From Caulobacter sp. HMWF025 (GTDB lineage: Bacteria > Pseudomonadota > Alphaproteobacteria > Caulobacterales > Caulobacteraceae), in NCBI RefSeq assembly GCF_003060965.1, contig NZ_QAII01000103.1, positions 18,740 to 61,355 on the forward strand: 42,616 nucleotides of DNA, written 5' to 3'. Shown here piece by piece: positions 23,753 to 32,220 of this stretch (its first letter is position 1; every line of letters starts with the position of its first letter). Made by a program: the position numbers and the translations under genes. The notes under the pieces were generated by a model. The model saw only the letters and a program-made list of their open reading frames with translations. It was not told the origin of the DNA and made no database searches.

Positions 23753-25760
23753 AGGCCCTGGCGATGTGGGCGACGGTCTTGGTGTAGACGAGCTTCCAGT
23801 CGTCTTCTTCCAGATCACGGTGTCCACGGCCCTTGATTTCAATGTGTTCGACGGGTTTGCCTGCGGCTTTCAGGGCCTGGGCCATGATGCGCGACTGCTT
23901 GGGCGAGACGATCTGGTCGTCAGTCCCGTGCATGAGTAGAACCGGGGCTTTGACTCTGTCAGCATGCAGGGCGGGCGAAGCGGCGCGCATCATTTCACCG
24001 TCCGTCGCCGGGTCGCCGATAGTGTCCAGCCAGTACAGATAGGCCGGGGAATCGACCCCTTCCTCCGCCTTGGCGAACGCTATAGTCTCGTGCAGGTCGC
24101 TGTCGCCGGCGATGGCGACGACAGCCTTGTAGAGATCGGGTTTGCGCACAGCGCCCATCAGGGCTGCATAGGCACCGTAACTGTAGCCGCAGATGGCAAT
24201 CTTGCCGGACTCGACACGACCCGTCGCAACGACCTGGGCGACAGCGTCCTCGACGTCCTCCTGCATGCGATCCCCCCAATGCTTGCGACCGGCGTCGGCA
24301 AACGCCTTCCCGTATCCGCCAGAGCCCCGGAAATTGGGCTGCAACACCAACCAGCCCTGGGCGGCAAGGACCTGGGCGAAGGCGTCGTAGTCGACGCTGT
24401 CGCGGACCTCAGGCCCGCCATGCGGCATGACGACCAGAGGGCGGGGCCCCGTCGCAAGGGGCACGGTGAGGTAGGCGGTGATTGCCGCGCCGTCGCGGGT
24501 TTTCACAGGCAGGGTCTCGATCCTGGCCAGACGCTCCTGGGTCAACCAGGGTTTGCTCTGCCCGAGGGCGTCGAAGCGCTTGGCCGTGCGGTCATAGAAG
24601 TAGTGAGAACCAGGTTCCCGAGGGCCCGTTACCCTTGCCAGGAACCGGGTCCCGTCCCCGCTGACATCAAAGAAGAAGATGTTGTTTTCATTTCCAAGAT
24701 ACTTGTTGAGCGCCCTGAAGTGGGCCCCAAAAGCCGGGTCGATGAACTGGTAGGCTCGCCGGTCATCGACATAGCCTGCGGCTAGAAGATCGCCACCCGG
24801 CGTAAACAACGCGACATCGACATCCTTTCCGGCGGGCGCAGAGACAATCTCCCCCAGGGCCATGGTGGCCAGGTCGAATTTGCGCAGGACGAGGGTGTCC
24901 TTTTCGTCGGCGCGCGAGGCGGCCAGCATCACGCCTGGCTCCTTGGTCGGGCCCACCACATTGAAGTCCAGCTTGGCCCAGTCGCCCCGTCGCACCGTCC
25001 GATAAAAGGTCCAGTTCTTGGCTCCCGGAGGGCGGACAAAAATCGACATCACCGTGCCGCGTTCGTTCCCGTCATAGCGCAGGACGGGAACGCCATTCTG
25101 GGTCTGCCACGTCCAGGTTTTGAGTTCTCCGCGCTCTACGACCTGCGGTTTGCCCGAATAGACATCGACCTTGTAAAGCCACCAGGCTCCAAAATCGGCA
25201 TTCCAGGCCTGCATAAGAATGCTGCGAGGATCGTCCCTCAGCATATCGACCACATTGGCCAGGTCGAACAGTTCGCGAAGCTTGGCGGTGCCATCGTCAA
25301 ACAGGATCTTGCTGTTCTGGCCGTCGGCATCAATAGCCACAAGACGATGAACCGGCAGACCCTTTTGTGCCAGGCTTTGCCGCTTCACCCTGGCCCCGGT
25401 CTGGGCCTGCTCTACCTGTGCGTACATCCGAAACTTGATCAGAAGTCGCGTCTCATTGGCCCAGTAGACGCCGAGCACCTCCATCTCGCCGAGCGGCAGG
25501 GTCAACCGCCCGGTGTCGGGAGCATCTGCATTCAGCAGGGTCACGGTGGCCGTGGTTTTCTCGCCAACCGTCTTCGAGGTGAGAATCGCTATCCGCTTGC
25601 CGTCGGGCGACAGGGCCGCGTCACGATCCATTTCAGGCTTGAGGAATTCCTCAATGGTCGGCGGAACGGGGCCCTGAGGAACCGGCTGAGCGACCGCGAT
25701 GCCCCCGAACATGGCAGGGGCGACCACCGCCCCCGCGATGGCCTGACGACGCGAAATCAT
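23742..25760 (-). CDS. Tat-exported S9 family (prolyl oligopeptidase/acylaminoacyl-type) peptidase
   Basis: From ATG 25760 the product has 672 residues and starts with a twin-arginine-type signal (SRRQAIAGAVVAPAMFGGIAVAQ). A propeller domain with LSPDGKRIAILTSK precedes the C-terminal hydrolase. The catalytic triad is about S527 in CGYSYGAY, D615 in GTDDQIV and H637 in GRGHRDL, with FRGSGGYGKAF as the family signature. It is closer to the acylaminoacyl-peptidase/dipeptidyl-peptidase branch than to the two S9A enzymes at 7-11.5 kb. Codon use is slightly less GC-rich than in its neighbours. Export in folded form is inferred. Confidence 0.9.
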   Translation of the reverse strand: MISRRQAIAGAVVAPAMFGGIAVAQPVPQGPVPPTIEEFLKPEMDRDAALSPDGKRIAILTSKTVGEKTTATVTLLNADAPDTGRLTLPLGEMEVLGVYWANETRLLIKFRMYAQVEQAQTGARVKRQSLAQKGLPVHRLVAIDADGQNSKILFDDGTAKLRELFDLANVVDMLRDDPRSILMQAWNADFGAWWLYKVDVYSGKPQVVERGELKTWTWQTQNGVPVLRYDGNERGTVMSIFVRPPGAKNWTFYRTVRRGDWAKLDFNVVGPTKEPGVMLAASRADEKDTLVLRKFDLATMALGEIVSAPAGKDVDVALFTPGGDLLAAGYVDDRRAYQFIDPAFGAHFRALNKYLGNENNIFFFDVSGDGTRFLARVTGPREPGSHYFYDRTAKRFDALGQSKPWLTQERLARIETLPVKTRDGAAITAYLTVPLATGPRPLVVMPHGGPEVRDSVDYDAFAQVLAAQGWLVLQPNFRGSGGYGKAFADAGRKHWGDRMQEDVEDAVAQVVATGRVESGKIAICGYSYGAYAALMGAVRKPDLYKAVVAIAGDSDLHETIAFAKAEEGVDSPAYLYWLDTIGDPATDGEMMRAASPALHADRVKAPVLLMHGTDDQIVSPKQSRIMAQALKAAGKPVEHIEIKGRGHRDLEEDDWKLVYTKTVAHIARAFSA

Positions 25761-25826
25761 GAGCAGCCCCCGAAACACAACTCACGCGACAAGATCGTCT
25801 CGCCGCGCGTCGGTCAAGGTCGGGGT

Positions 25827-26813
25827 TTAGAGCATTGAAGGGATGACGCGGTCCGGCGGTCGGTGGCCGTCCATGAAGGTCTTCACATTGACGATGACCT
25901 TCTCGCCCATGTCGATGCGGCCCTCGACCGTGGCCGAGCCCATATGGGGCAGCAGCACGACATTGGGCAGCTTCAGGAGCTTGGGATTGATCGCCGGTTC
26001 GTGCTCGTAAACGTCCAGGCCGGCGCCGGCCAGGTCGCCACGGGCCAGCATGTTGGCCAGGGCCCCCTCGTCGATCACCTCGCCGCGGGCGGTGTTGACG
26101 ATGATCGACTGCGGCCGCAGCAGCTTCAGCCGGCGGGCCGACAGCAGGTGATAGGTGGCCGGGGTGTGCGGGCAGTTGACCGAGACAAAGTCCATCCGGG
26201 CCAGCATCTGGTCGAGGCTTTCCCAGTAGGTGCAGCCCAGTTCCTCGGCGATGCGCGGGCTGACCGGCTTGCGGTTGTGATAGTGCACCTGCATGCCGAA
26301 GGCCTTGGCGCGGCGGGCCACGGCCTGGCCGATGCGGCCCATGCCGATGATGCCCAGCCGCTTGCCCCACAGACGGCGACCCAGCATCCAGGTCGGCGAC
26401 CAGCCGTGGAAGCCGCCGGACTTGACCACTTCTGCGCCTTCGACCACGCGGCGCGAGGTGGCCATGATCAGGGTCATGGTCAGGTCGGCGGTGTCCTCGG
26501 TGAGCACGCCCGGCGTATTGGTGACGATAATGCCCCGGGCATTGGCCGTCGCCACGTCGATATTGTCGACGCCGGCCCCGAAATTGGCGATGAGCTTGAG
26601 CCGGTCGCCGGATCGCGACAGAAGACGCGAGTCGATCCGGTCGGTGATCGTCGGCACGAGCACATCGGCCCGGCTCATGGCGTCCACCAGTTCATCCGCC
26701 GTCAACGGTTTGTCGGTGAGGTTGAGTTCGGTATCGAACAGTTCGCACATTCGCGTCTCCACCGGATCGGGGAGTTTGCGGGTGACGACGACTTTGAGCT
26801 TGCGGGCTGCCAT
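25827..26813 (-). CDS. D-2-hydroxyacid dehydrogenase (glyoxylate/hydroxypyruvate reductase type)
   Basis: The 328-residue NAD(P)-dependent enzyme reduces 2-oxo acids such as glyoxylate, hydroxypyruvate or glycerate-linked substrates. The Rossmann motif is GIIGMGRIGQAVARRA. The catalytic residues are Arg in NTARGEVID, Glu in DVYEHEP and His in LLPHMGSAT, and FGAGVDNIDV is also typical. I start at ATG 26813 (MAARKLKVVVTRKLP); the longer frame to 27002 runs into the divergent SH3 gene. The leader has no ribosome site but carries a direct repeat that abuts the start. Physiological substrate uncertain. Confidence 0.9.
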   Translation of the reverse strand: MAARKLKVVVTRKLPDPVETRMCELFDTELNLTDKPLTADELVDAMSRADVLVPTITDRIDSRLLSRSGDRLKLIANFGAGVDNIDVATANARGIIVTNTPGVLTEDTADLTMTLIMATSRRVVEGAEVVKSGGFHGWSPTWMLGRRLWGKRLGIIGMGRIGQAVARRAKAFGMQVHYHNRKPVSPRIAEELGCTYWESLDQMLARMDFVSVNCPHTPATYHLLSARRLKLLRPQSIIVNTARGEVIDEGALANMLARGDLAGAGLDVYEHEPAINPKLLKLPNVVLLPHMGSATVEGRIDMGEKVIVNVKTFMDGHRPPDRVIPSML

Positions 26814-26855
26814 GGGCGGTTTGAAAAGCTCTCTCTGACGGGCGTTTGAAAAGCT
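26814..26855. repeat. Direct repeat upstream of the dehydrogenase start
   Basis: GGGCGGTTTGAAAAGCT (26814-26830) and GGGCGTTTGAAAAGCT (26840-26855) differ by one inserted G. They are spaced about 25-26 bp apart and lie between the divergent dehydrogenase and SH3 genes. One copy ends next to the dehydrogenase ATG. Could be a regulator site or a local duplication. Confidence 0.5.
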
Positions 26856-26886
26856 GTAGCAAAGGGGCCCGTTGGGGCCAAGCAAG

Positions 26887-27426
26887 ATGCCGTCGAATTG
26901 CAAACATCGTTCGCTTGAACTCGTGATCGCGCTGACGGTCGGCACTCTTGCCACAGTGGCCCTGCCGACGACGGCCCGGGCGGCGGATGCGCCGCGTGTC
27001 ACGCCGTCGGGCCTCGAGGTGCCGCGCTATGTCTCGCTGAAGTACGACAGGATCAATGCCCGAAACGGTCCGGACGAGGCCCACCGCCTGCTCTGGGTGT
27101 ATCGCGCCAAGGGCCTGCCCGTGCAGGTCGTCGCCGAAACCCGCGAATGGCGGCGGATCTGTGATCCGGAGGGCGGTCTGTCCTGGGTGCACAAGCGCGT
27201 CACCGACGGGCGGCGCACCGTCATGCGCATACAGCCCGCCCCGCTCGCCCTGCTGGCCAGCCCGCGCGACGGAGCCCGGATCAGCGCCTGGCTGCGGGGC
27301 CGCTCGACGGCCAATCTCGACAAGTGTGAAAAGGGCTGGTGCCGCCTGAAGGCCGAAGGATCCCGGGGCTGGGCCCGGGAAAGCGAGATCTGGGGGGCCG
27401 CACCGGCCCTGCAATGCAAGTCGTGA
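26887..27426 (+). CDS. Exported SH3-like domain protein
   Basis: The 179-residue product has a signal peptide (LVIALTVGTLATVALPTTARA, cleaved before ADAPR). It then carries two SH3-like repeats: NARNGPDEAHRLLWVYRAKG with VQVVAETREWRRICDPEG, and a second ISAWLRGRSTANLDKCEKGW with WCRLKAEGSRGWARESEIWG. Bacterial SH3 proteins of this type bind cell wall or act as periplasmic scaffolds. The paired cysteines (C-x-W-C around CEKGWC) could form a disulfide. It is divergent from the dehydrogenase. ATG 26887 is preferred over TTG 26872. Confidence 0.8.
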   Translation: MPSNCKHRSLELVIALTVGTLATVALPTTARAADAPRVTPSGLEVPRYVSLKYDRINARNGPDEAHRLLWVYRAKGLPVQVVAETREWRRICDPEGGLSWVHKRVTDGRRTVMRIQPAPLALLASPRDGARISAWLRGRSTANLDKCEKGWCRLKAEGSRGWARESEIWGAAPALQCKS

Positions 27427-27467
27427 GACGGCGGACGACCGGGACGGAACGGGTCGCCGGTCACAAC

Positions 27468-27514
27468 TGTTACCGAAAGTAACATTGAGGCCCGCCCCTC
27501 CGTCGTGCTAGGGC
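27468..27514 (+). promoter_or_regulatory. Candidate fabA promoter with adjacent operator TGTTAC-n5-GTAACA
   Basis: The 17-bp inverted repeat TGTTACCGAAAGTAACA (27468-27484) directly adjoins a -35-like TTGAGG (27485-27490), and GCTAGGGC (27507-27514) resembles the Caulobacter -10. Transcription would begin at about the fabA ATG (27521). The palindrome is in the right place for a repressor controlling the fabAB genes, but I cannot name one. Confidence 0.5.
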
Positions 27515-27520
27515 GTGCGC

Positions 27521-28036
27521 ATGCAACAAAGCTCCTACACCTTCGATGAGCTCCTGGCCTGCGGGCGGGGCGAGATGTTCGGTCCCGGCAACGCCCAGCT
27601 GCCCGTTCCGCCGATGCTGATGTTTGATCGCATCGTCCGGATCGAGGCCGAAGGCGGCAAGTACGGCAAGGGCTATGTCGAGGCCGAATTCGACATCAAT
27701 CCCGACCTCTGGTTCTTCGGCTGCCACTTCATCGGCGACCCGGTCATGCCCGGCTGCCTGGGCCTCGACGCCATGTGGCAGCTGGTCGGCTTCTTCCTCG
27801 GCTGGTCGGGGGCCCCCGGTCGCGGCCGCGCCCTGGGCGTTGGCGAGGTCAAGTTCACCGGCCAGGTCACCCAGGACGTCAAGAAGGTCGTTTACAAGAT
27901 CGACCTGAAGCGCGTGATCATGCGCAAGCTGGTCATGGGCATCGCCGACGGCGTGCTGGAGGCCGACGGCAAGGTCATCTACGAGGCCAAGGATCTCAAG
28001 GTCGGCCTGTTTACCGCCGAGCAGATGGCGTCGTGA
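27521..28036 (+). CDS. fabA: 3-hydroxydecanoyl-ACP dehydratase/isomerase
   Basis: The 171-residue enzyme dehydrates 3-hydroxydecanoyl-ACP and isomerises trans-2- to cis-3-decenoyl-ACP, the entry point of anaerobic-type unsaturated fatty acid synthesis. The active site is [20 protein letters not shown], with catalytic H69 and D83 (H70/D84 in E. coli numbering). Length is standard. ATG 27521 is preferred to GTG 27515 because it gives the usual N-terminus. GCTAGGGC lies six bases upstream and may be the -10, giving a leaderless transcript. It is followed by fabB after 66 bp containing stem-loops. Confidence 0.97.
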   Translation: MQQSSYTFDELLACGRGEMFGPGNAQLPVPPMLMFDRIVRIEAEGGKYGKGYVEAEFDINPDLWFFGCHFIGDPVMPGCLGLDAMWQLVGFFLGWSGAPGRGRALGVGEVKFTGQVTQDVKKVVYKIDLKRVIMRKLVMGIADGVLEADGKVIYEAKDLKVGLFTAEQMAS

Positions 28037-28079
28037 TCCGGCTGTAGGATCGACCGGTCAGAGTCGATCCCGCCGGATC
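28035..28079 (+). other. Double stem-loop between fabA and fabB
   Basis: Outer arms GATCCGGC (28035-28042) and GCCGGATC (28072-28079) enclose inner arms GGATCGAC (28047-28054) and GTCGATCC (28063-28070). The outer arm begins inside the fabA stop codon. No T-tract follows and fabB starts 23 bp later, so processing or protection of the mRNA is more likely than termination. A GANTC site (GAGTC, 28061-28065) lies in it. Confidence 0.6.
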
Positions 28080-28102
28080 CGGGGGAGAGAAGAGGAAGTT
28101 TC

Positions 28103-29320
28103 ATGCGTCGCGTCGTCGTAACCGGACTGGGCATTGTCTCGTCCATCGGCAACACCGCCAGCGAAGTGCTGGATTCGCTGCAGAACGCCCGGTCGGGCGT
28201 GGTGGCCGCGCCGGACTATGCCGAGCTCGGTTTCCGGTGCCAGGTCCATGCCACGGTCAAGCTTGACTCCTGGGAGGCCCTGGTCGACCGCCGCGCGGCC
28301 CGCTTCCTCGCCCCCGGCACGGCCTATGCCCACATCGCCATGGAACAGGCGATCGCCGACTCCGGTCTGGCCGAGGCTGAGATTTCCAACGAACGCACCG
28401 GCTTGATCGTCGGGTCGGGTGGCCCCTCAACCCGGGTGATCGTCGAGGCCGCCGCCACGACCCGCGAAAAGGGCCCCAAGCGTATCGGTCCGTTCGCGGT
28501 GCCCAAGGCGATGAGCTCGGGCCCCTCGGCGGTGCTGTCGACCTGGTTCAAGATCCGCGGCGTCAACTATTCGATCAGCTCGGCCTGCGCGACCAGCGCC
28601 CACTGCATCGGCGCGGGCGCCGAACAGATCCAGATGGGCAAGCAGGACATCGTCTTCGCCGGCGGCTGCGAGGAACTGGACTGGACCCTGTCAAACCTGT
28701 TCGACGCCATGGGGGCCATGAGCAGCAACTTCAACGACCGCCCCACCGTGGCCAGCCGCGCCTATGACAAGGATCGCGACGGCTTCGTGATCGCCGGCGG
28801 GGCCGGCATCGTGGTGCTGGAAGAATACGAACACGCCAAGGCCCGCGGCGCGAAGATCTACGGCGAGCTGGTCGGCTACGCCGCCAATTCCGACGGCTTC
28901 GACATGGTGGCCCCGTCAGGCGAGGGCGCGGCCCGCTGCATGCGCCTGGCCATGGCCCAGGCCGGCGACCGCACCATCGACTATCTGAACCCGCACGGCA
29001 CCTCGACGCCGGTCGGCGACAGCAAGGAAATGGGCGCGGTGCGCGAGGTGTTCGGCGACAAGGCTCCGCTGATCTCGTCGACCAAGTCGCTTACCGGTCA
29101 TAGCCTGGGCGCGGCCGGTGCCCAGGAGGCCATCTATTCGATCCTGATGCTCGACAACGGCTTTGCCGCCCAGAGCGCCAATATCGAGAACCTCGATCCG
29201 GAGTTCGCCGACCTGCCGATCCTGCTGCAGCGCTCGGACAAGCCCCTGACCACGGTGATGTCGAACAGCTTCGGCTTCGGCGGCACCAATGGCACACTGA
29301 TCTTCAGCAAGGCGGACTAG
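28103..29320 (+). CDS. fabB: 3-oxoacyl-ACP synthase I
   Basis: The 405-residue condensing enzyme elongates cis-3-decenoyl-ACP and is needed with FabA for unsaturated fatty acids. The active-site Cys is C162 in [10 protein letters not shown]. The two His are H298 in [11 protein letters not shown] and H333 in [11 protein letters not shown], and K328 is in SSTKS. These positions equal those of E. coli FabB (C163, H298, K328, H333). Its ribosome site is AGAGGAAG before ATG 28103. It is in the same direction as fabA and probably co-transcribed. Confidence 0.97.
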   Translation: MRRVVVTGLGIVSSIGNTASEVLDSLQNARSGVVAAPDYAELGFRCQVHATVKLDSWEALVDRRAARFLAPGTAYAHIAMEQAIADSGLAEAEISNERTGLIVGSGGPSTRVIVEAAATTREKGPKRIGPFAVPKAMSSGPSAVLSTWFKIRGVNYSISSACATSAHCIGAGAEQIQMGKQDIVFAGGCEELDWTLSNLFDAMGAMSSNFNDRPTVASRAYDKDRDGFVIAGGAGIVVLEEYEHAKARGAKIYGELVGYAANSDGFDMVAPSGEGAARCMRLAMAQAGDRTIDYLNPHGTSTPVGDSKEMGAVREVFGDKAPLISSTKSLTGHSLGAAGAQEAIYSILMLDNGFAAQSANIENLDPEFADLPILLQRSDKPLTTVMSNSFGFGGTNGTLIFSKAD

Positions 29321-29417
29321 GCTGCCCCGGCCTCCGTCGGCTCGAAGCCTCGCCCTGGCAGAGGCCTGCGCGCGCCTTCCGTGGGCGGAGCGAACCCCGA
29401 ACGCAGCCGGACTGGCG

Positions 29418-30296
29418 ATGCTGGCGGGACTCGGTGGCGCGCCCCTGTCGGCGGGCTACCGGCCCCTGGACGGCTTCTGGACCTTCGTCGCCCGTGCCGG
29501 GCTTGAGCCGGACTCGGCCCTCGAGCGGCGGCTGCCCGGGCTTCGCCGCCTCGGCGCGCGCCCCTACGGCATATTGGGCGACAGCCACGGCCGGCACCTG
29601 ATTCGCCGTGGTCAGCGGCACGGAACCTGGCTGGCACCGCTCGCACACCTCGCCAGCAGCGCCTCGGCGCGGGGCCTGGGACGCGCTGACGGCCGATCCG
29701 GCACCGGACCGAAGGTCGCCGCCGCACTTGAGCGACTCCTCGCCATCGACGACCTGCCGATCCTGATGAAATTCGGCCAGGTCGACATCGAATTCGTTCA
29801 GGTTTTCAAACGATTGGCCGCCGGTGAGGACCGTTTCTCGCCGGAGGCTTTCGACGCCTTCGCCGACGAAACCATCGCGCTCTATGTCGCCTTCCTGGCC
29901 GGGGTCGTCCCGGCAGCGCAGCGGTCGCGGGTGCGGGTGCTGTCGCTGTTCCCGCCGGCCCTGTCTGATGACTCGTGGCGCGAAGGCTATCTGAACGCCC
30001 ACATGGTGGCCGTCCACGGGCCGCCTGACACCGGCGACCTGACCGCGCGCCTTGGACGTCTCGACATTCCCAACCTGGCGCAGCGCACGGCACTCCATGC
30101 CGCCTTCAATGAAAGACTGCAGGCCGCAGTCGAGGTGGAGGGCTTTCGCTGGGGCGACGACTTCAGCCCCTGGCTCGGCGGGGACGGCCTGCTGGATCCC
30201 GCCTGGTTGGGCCCGGCTGCCGGTCGCGACCACCACCTGGATTTGCCTGCGGCGCGGTGGCGCGCGCTTGACTGGCTTTGGCCGATCCTCGAATGA
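29418..30296 (+). CDS. SGNH/GDSL-like protein of unknown function
   Basis: The 292-residue product (from ATG 29418) has a GDSH motif in YGILGDSHGRHLIRRG (S56), an SGNH block I-like signature, and a late His cluster (GRDHHLDLP) that could complete the site. KFGQVDIEF may carry the middle Gly/Asn block but the consensus Asn is not obvious. The frame stays open upstream to the fabB end with protein-like codons (SLALAEACARLPWAE) but no ATG, GTG or TTG, so the start may be CTG at 29322 or the gene may be 5'-shortened. There is no ribosome site before 29418. Its stop overlaps the next start (ATGA). Probably an esterase or acyl/acetyl-handling enzyme, but this is inference. Confidence 0.6.
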   Translation: MLAGLGGAPLSAGYRPLDGFWTFVARAGLEPDSALERRLPGLRRLGARPYGILGDSHGRHLIRRGQRHGTWLAPLAHLASSASARGLGRADGRSGTGPKVAAALERLLAIDDLPILMKFGQVDIEFVQVFKRLAAGEDRFSPEAFDAFADETIALYVAFLAGVVPAAQRSRVRVLSLFPPALSDDSWREGYLNAHMVAVHGPPDTGDLTARLGRLDIPNLAQRTALHAAFNERLQAAVEVEGFRWGDDFSPWLGGDGLLDPAWLGPAAGRDHHLDLPAARWRALDWLWPILE

Positions 30297-31264
30297 TCCC
30301 GCCGTCGTCCAGACGGAATTCGAAAGATTTTATGCCCGTGAGCGTTTCGTCGGCCGACCCGGCCTTCTCCGCACAGCCGGACAGGCCGTGGATCGAGTCG
30401 GAAGCTCTCGAGGAACGCCTGGCCGCCAGTTCTGCGGACGAGGCCCACAAGACCTTTGCGCGCGATCTGGCCCGCGATGGCCTGGCCATCATGGATCTCG
30501 GCAGTACGCTGACAGAGCTGTGCGACGAAATCAGCCGGCAGACCGAGCACTATTTCCGCAACGGCGTGACCCGGGTGCACGATGCCTGGCGGCGATCCGA
30601 TGCGATCCGCATGATCGCCACCCATCCGGAGATCCTGTCCCGCCTTGAGCTGGCCTATGGGCGCAAGCCGTTCCCCTTTCAGAGCCTGAACTTCCTGCGC
30701 GGCAGCCAGCAGGACATCCATTCCGACACCCTGCATTTTCACGCCGAGCCGGCGGGCTTCATGTGCGGCGTCTGGCTGGCCCTTGAAGACGTGACCCCCG
30801 GGTCCGGGCCCCTGGCCTACTATCCCGGCAGCCATCGTCTGCCCGAAATGACCATGGCGGCCGCTGGCGCGGCACCGGGAACCACGACCCCCGGCAACTA
30901 CAACACCCTCTATGGCCCGGCGGTCCTGCGCCAGCTGGACGCAGCAGGCCTCACCCCGGTCCACGCCACGCTGCGCAAGGGCCAGGTGGCCGTCTGGGCC
31001 GCCAATCTGGCCCACGGCGGCTCGCCGATCCTGGATCCGGAGTCGACCCGGCGCTCGCTGGTGCTGCACTACTATTTCGACGACTGCGTCTATTTCACCC
31101 CGATGCTGTCGCGTCCGGACCGCCAGGCCCGACGCCTGCCGGCCAATATCGCCACCGGCGGCTGGACCTGGCCACGCCGGGCGGGGCGACGCGTGGCCGT
31201 GCCCCTCAAGCAGCTTGCGGCGGCCCTCTACTATCGCCTCAGCCGTCATACCCCGACCTACTGA
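30293..31264 (+). CDS. Phytanoyl-CoA dioxygenase (PhyH) family protein
   Basis: The 323-residue product has the Fe(II)/2-oxoglutarate dioxygenase iron site: HSD in QQDIHSDTLHFH (H143, D145) and the distal His in NLAHGGSP (H241), with R253 or R254 as the likely 2-oxoglutarate ligand. GSGPLAYYPGSHRLPE is a PhyH-family signature. These enzymes hydroxylate fatty acyl, amino acid or small-molecule substrates. The start ATG overlaps the TGA of the SGNH gene (ATGA); ATG 30332 is an alternative. The pair sits between fabB and fabI, so a lipid-linked substrate is an attractive inference, not a proven one. Confidence 0.82.
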   Translation: MIPPSSRRNSKDFMPVSVSSADPAFSAQPDRPWIESEALEERLAASSADEAHKTFARDLARDGLAIMDLGSTLTELCDEISRQTEHYFRNGVTRVHDAWRRSDAIRMIATHPEILSRLELAYGRKPFPFQSLNFLRGSQQDIHSDTLHFHAEPAGFMCGVWLALEDVTPGSGPLAYYPGSHRLPEMTMAAAGAAPGTTTPGNYNTLYGPAVLRQLDAAGLTPVHATLRKGQVAVWAANLAHGGSPILDPESTRRSLVLHYYFDDCVYFTPMLSRPDRQARRLPANIATGGWTWPRRAGRRVAVPLKQLAAALYYRLSRHTPTY

Positions 31265-31344
31265 GCAGCACGGGCGTGGCCGGAGGGTTTCGCAAAAGCG
31301 CCTCGCCTGCTAACCAGCGCCGACAGATTCAGGAGCGCCGACCC

Positions 31345-32160
31345 ATGGCTGACGATTACGCATTCCCCAAGGGCGAGCTGATGCGGGGCAAGAAGGGCCT
31401 CGTCATGGGCGTGGCCAATCACAACTCCATCGCCTGGGGCATCGCCAGCCAGCTGGCCGCCCAGGGCGCCGAGATGATCTTCACCTATCAGGGCGAGGCC
31501 CTTGAGCGCCGCGTGCGGCCGCTGGCCGAGAGCATCGGGGTCGACACCCTGATCCCCGCCGACGTCACCGACGACGCCTCGATGGACGCCGCCTTCGCCG
31601 CGATCGAGGCCAAGTTCGGCACCCTGGACTTCGTCATCCACTCGGTGGCCTTCGCCAACAAGGAAGAGCTGAAAGGCTCGTTTGTCGACAACACGACCCG
31701 CGAGGGTTTCCTGACGGCCATGAACATCTCGGCCTTCAGCTTCGTCGACGTGGCCAAGCGCGCCGCGAAGCTCATGCCCAACGGCGGTTCGCTGGTCACC
31801 ATGACCTATCTGGGCTCTGAGCGGACCATCCCGAACTACAACACCATGGGTGTGGCCAAGGCCGCCCTGGAAGCCTCGACCCGCTATATCGCCCGCGACC
31901 TGGGCCCCAAGGGCATCCGCTGCAACGCAATCTCGGCCGGAGCCATGCGCACCCTGGCCCTGGCCGGCATCGCCGGTGGCCGGGGCATGATCGCCCAGGG
32001 CCGCGCGTTCAGCGCCATGAAGGAAGACACCTCGATGGAAGGCGTGGCCGGCTGCGCCCTGTGGCTGGTCTCCGACCTCGGCCGCTCGACGACCGGCGAG
32101 GTCGTCCATGTCGACGCCGGCTTCCACATGATGGGCATGCCCGACGAGGCCGAGGCCTAG
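31345..32160 (+). CDS. fabI: Enoyl-ACP reductase (NADH), FabI type
   Basis: The 271-residue SDR-fold enzyme performs the last step of each fatty acid elongation cycle and is the target of triclosan-class inhibitors. Marks of FabI are GVANHNSIAWGIA at the nucleotide site, the Y-x6-K pair YNTMGVAK (Y165, K172) with a further Tyr in TYLGSER (Y155), and SAGAMRTLALAGI. AGGAG precedes ATG 31345; a longer frame from 31276 is not supported. It is in the same direction as fabA and fabB, downstream of the SGNH-PhyH pair, and followed by a strong hairpin. Confidence 0.97.
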   Translation: MADDYAFPKGELMRGKKGLVMGVANHNSIAWGIASQLAAQGAEMIFTYQGEALERRVRPLAESIGVDTLIPADVTDDASMDAAFAAIEAKFGTLDFVIHSVAFANKEELKGSFVDNTTREGFLTAMNISAFSFVDVAKRAAKLMPNGGSLVTMTYLGSERTIPNYNTMGVAKAALEASTRYIARDLGPKGIRCNAISAGAMRTLALAGIAGGRGMIAQGRAFSAMKEDTSMEGVAGCALWLVSDLGRSTTGEVVHVDAGFHMMGMPDEAEA

Positions 32161-32174
32161 TTTGCGAAAACGAC

Positions 32175-32220
32175 CCTGCGCGCCTACGCGCCCTGGCTTC
32201 AGGGCGCGTAGGCGCGCAGG
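32175..32220. terminator. Strong 21-bp hairpin between fabI and tetR
   Basis: The arms 32175-32195 and 32200-32220 are perfectly complementary over 21 bp with a GCTT tetraloop. It starts 14 bp after the fabI stop. There is no T-tract on the fabI side. The right arm encodes the last residues of TetR (RAYAP and the stop region), so the structure also forms the 3' end of the emrA-emrB-tetR mRNA. The function as a shared terminator is inferred. Confidence 0.7.
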
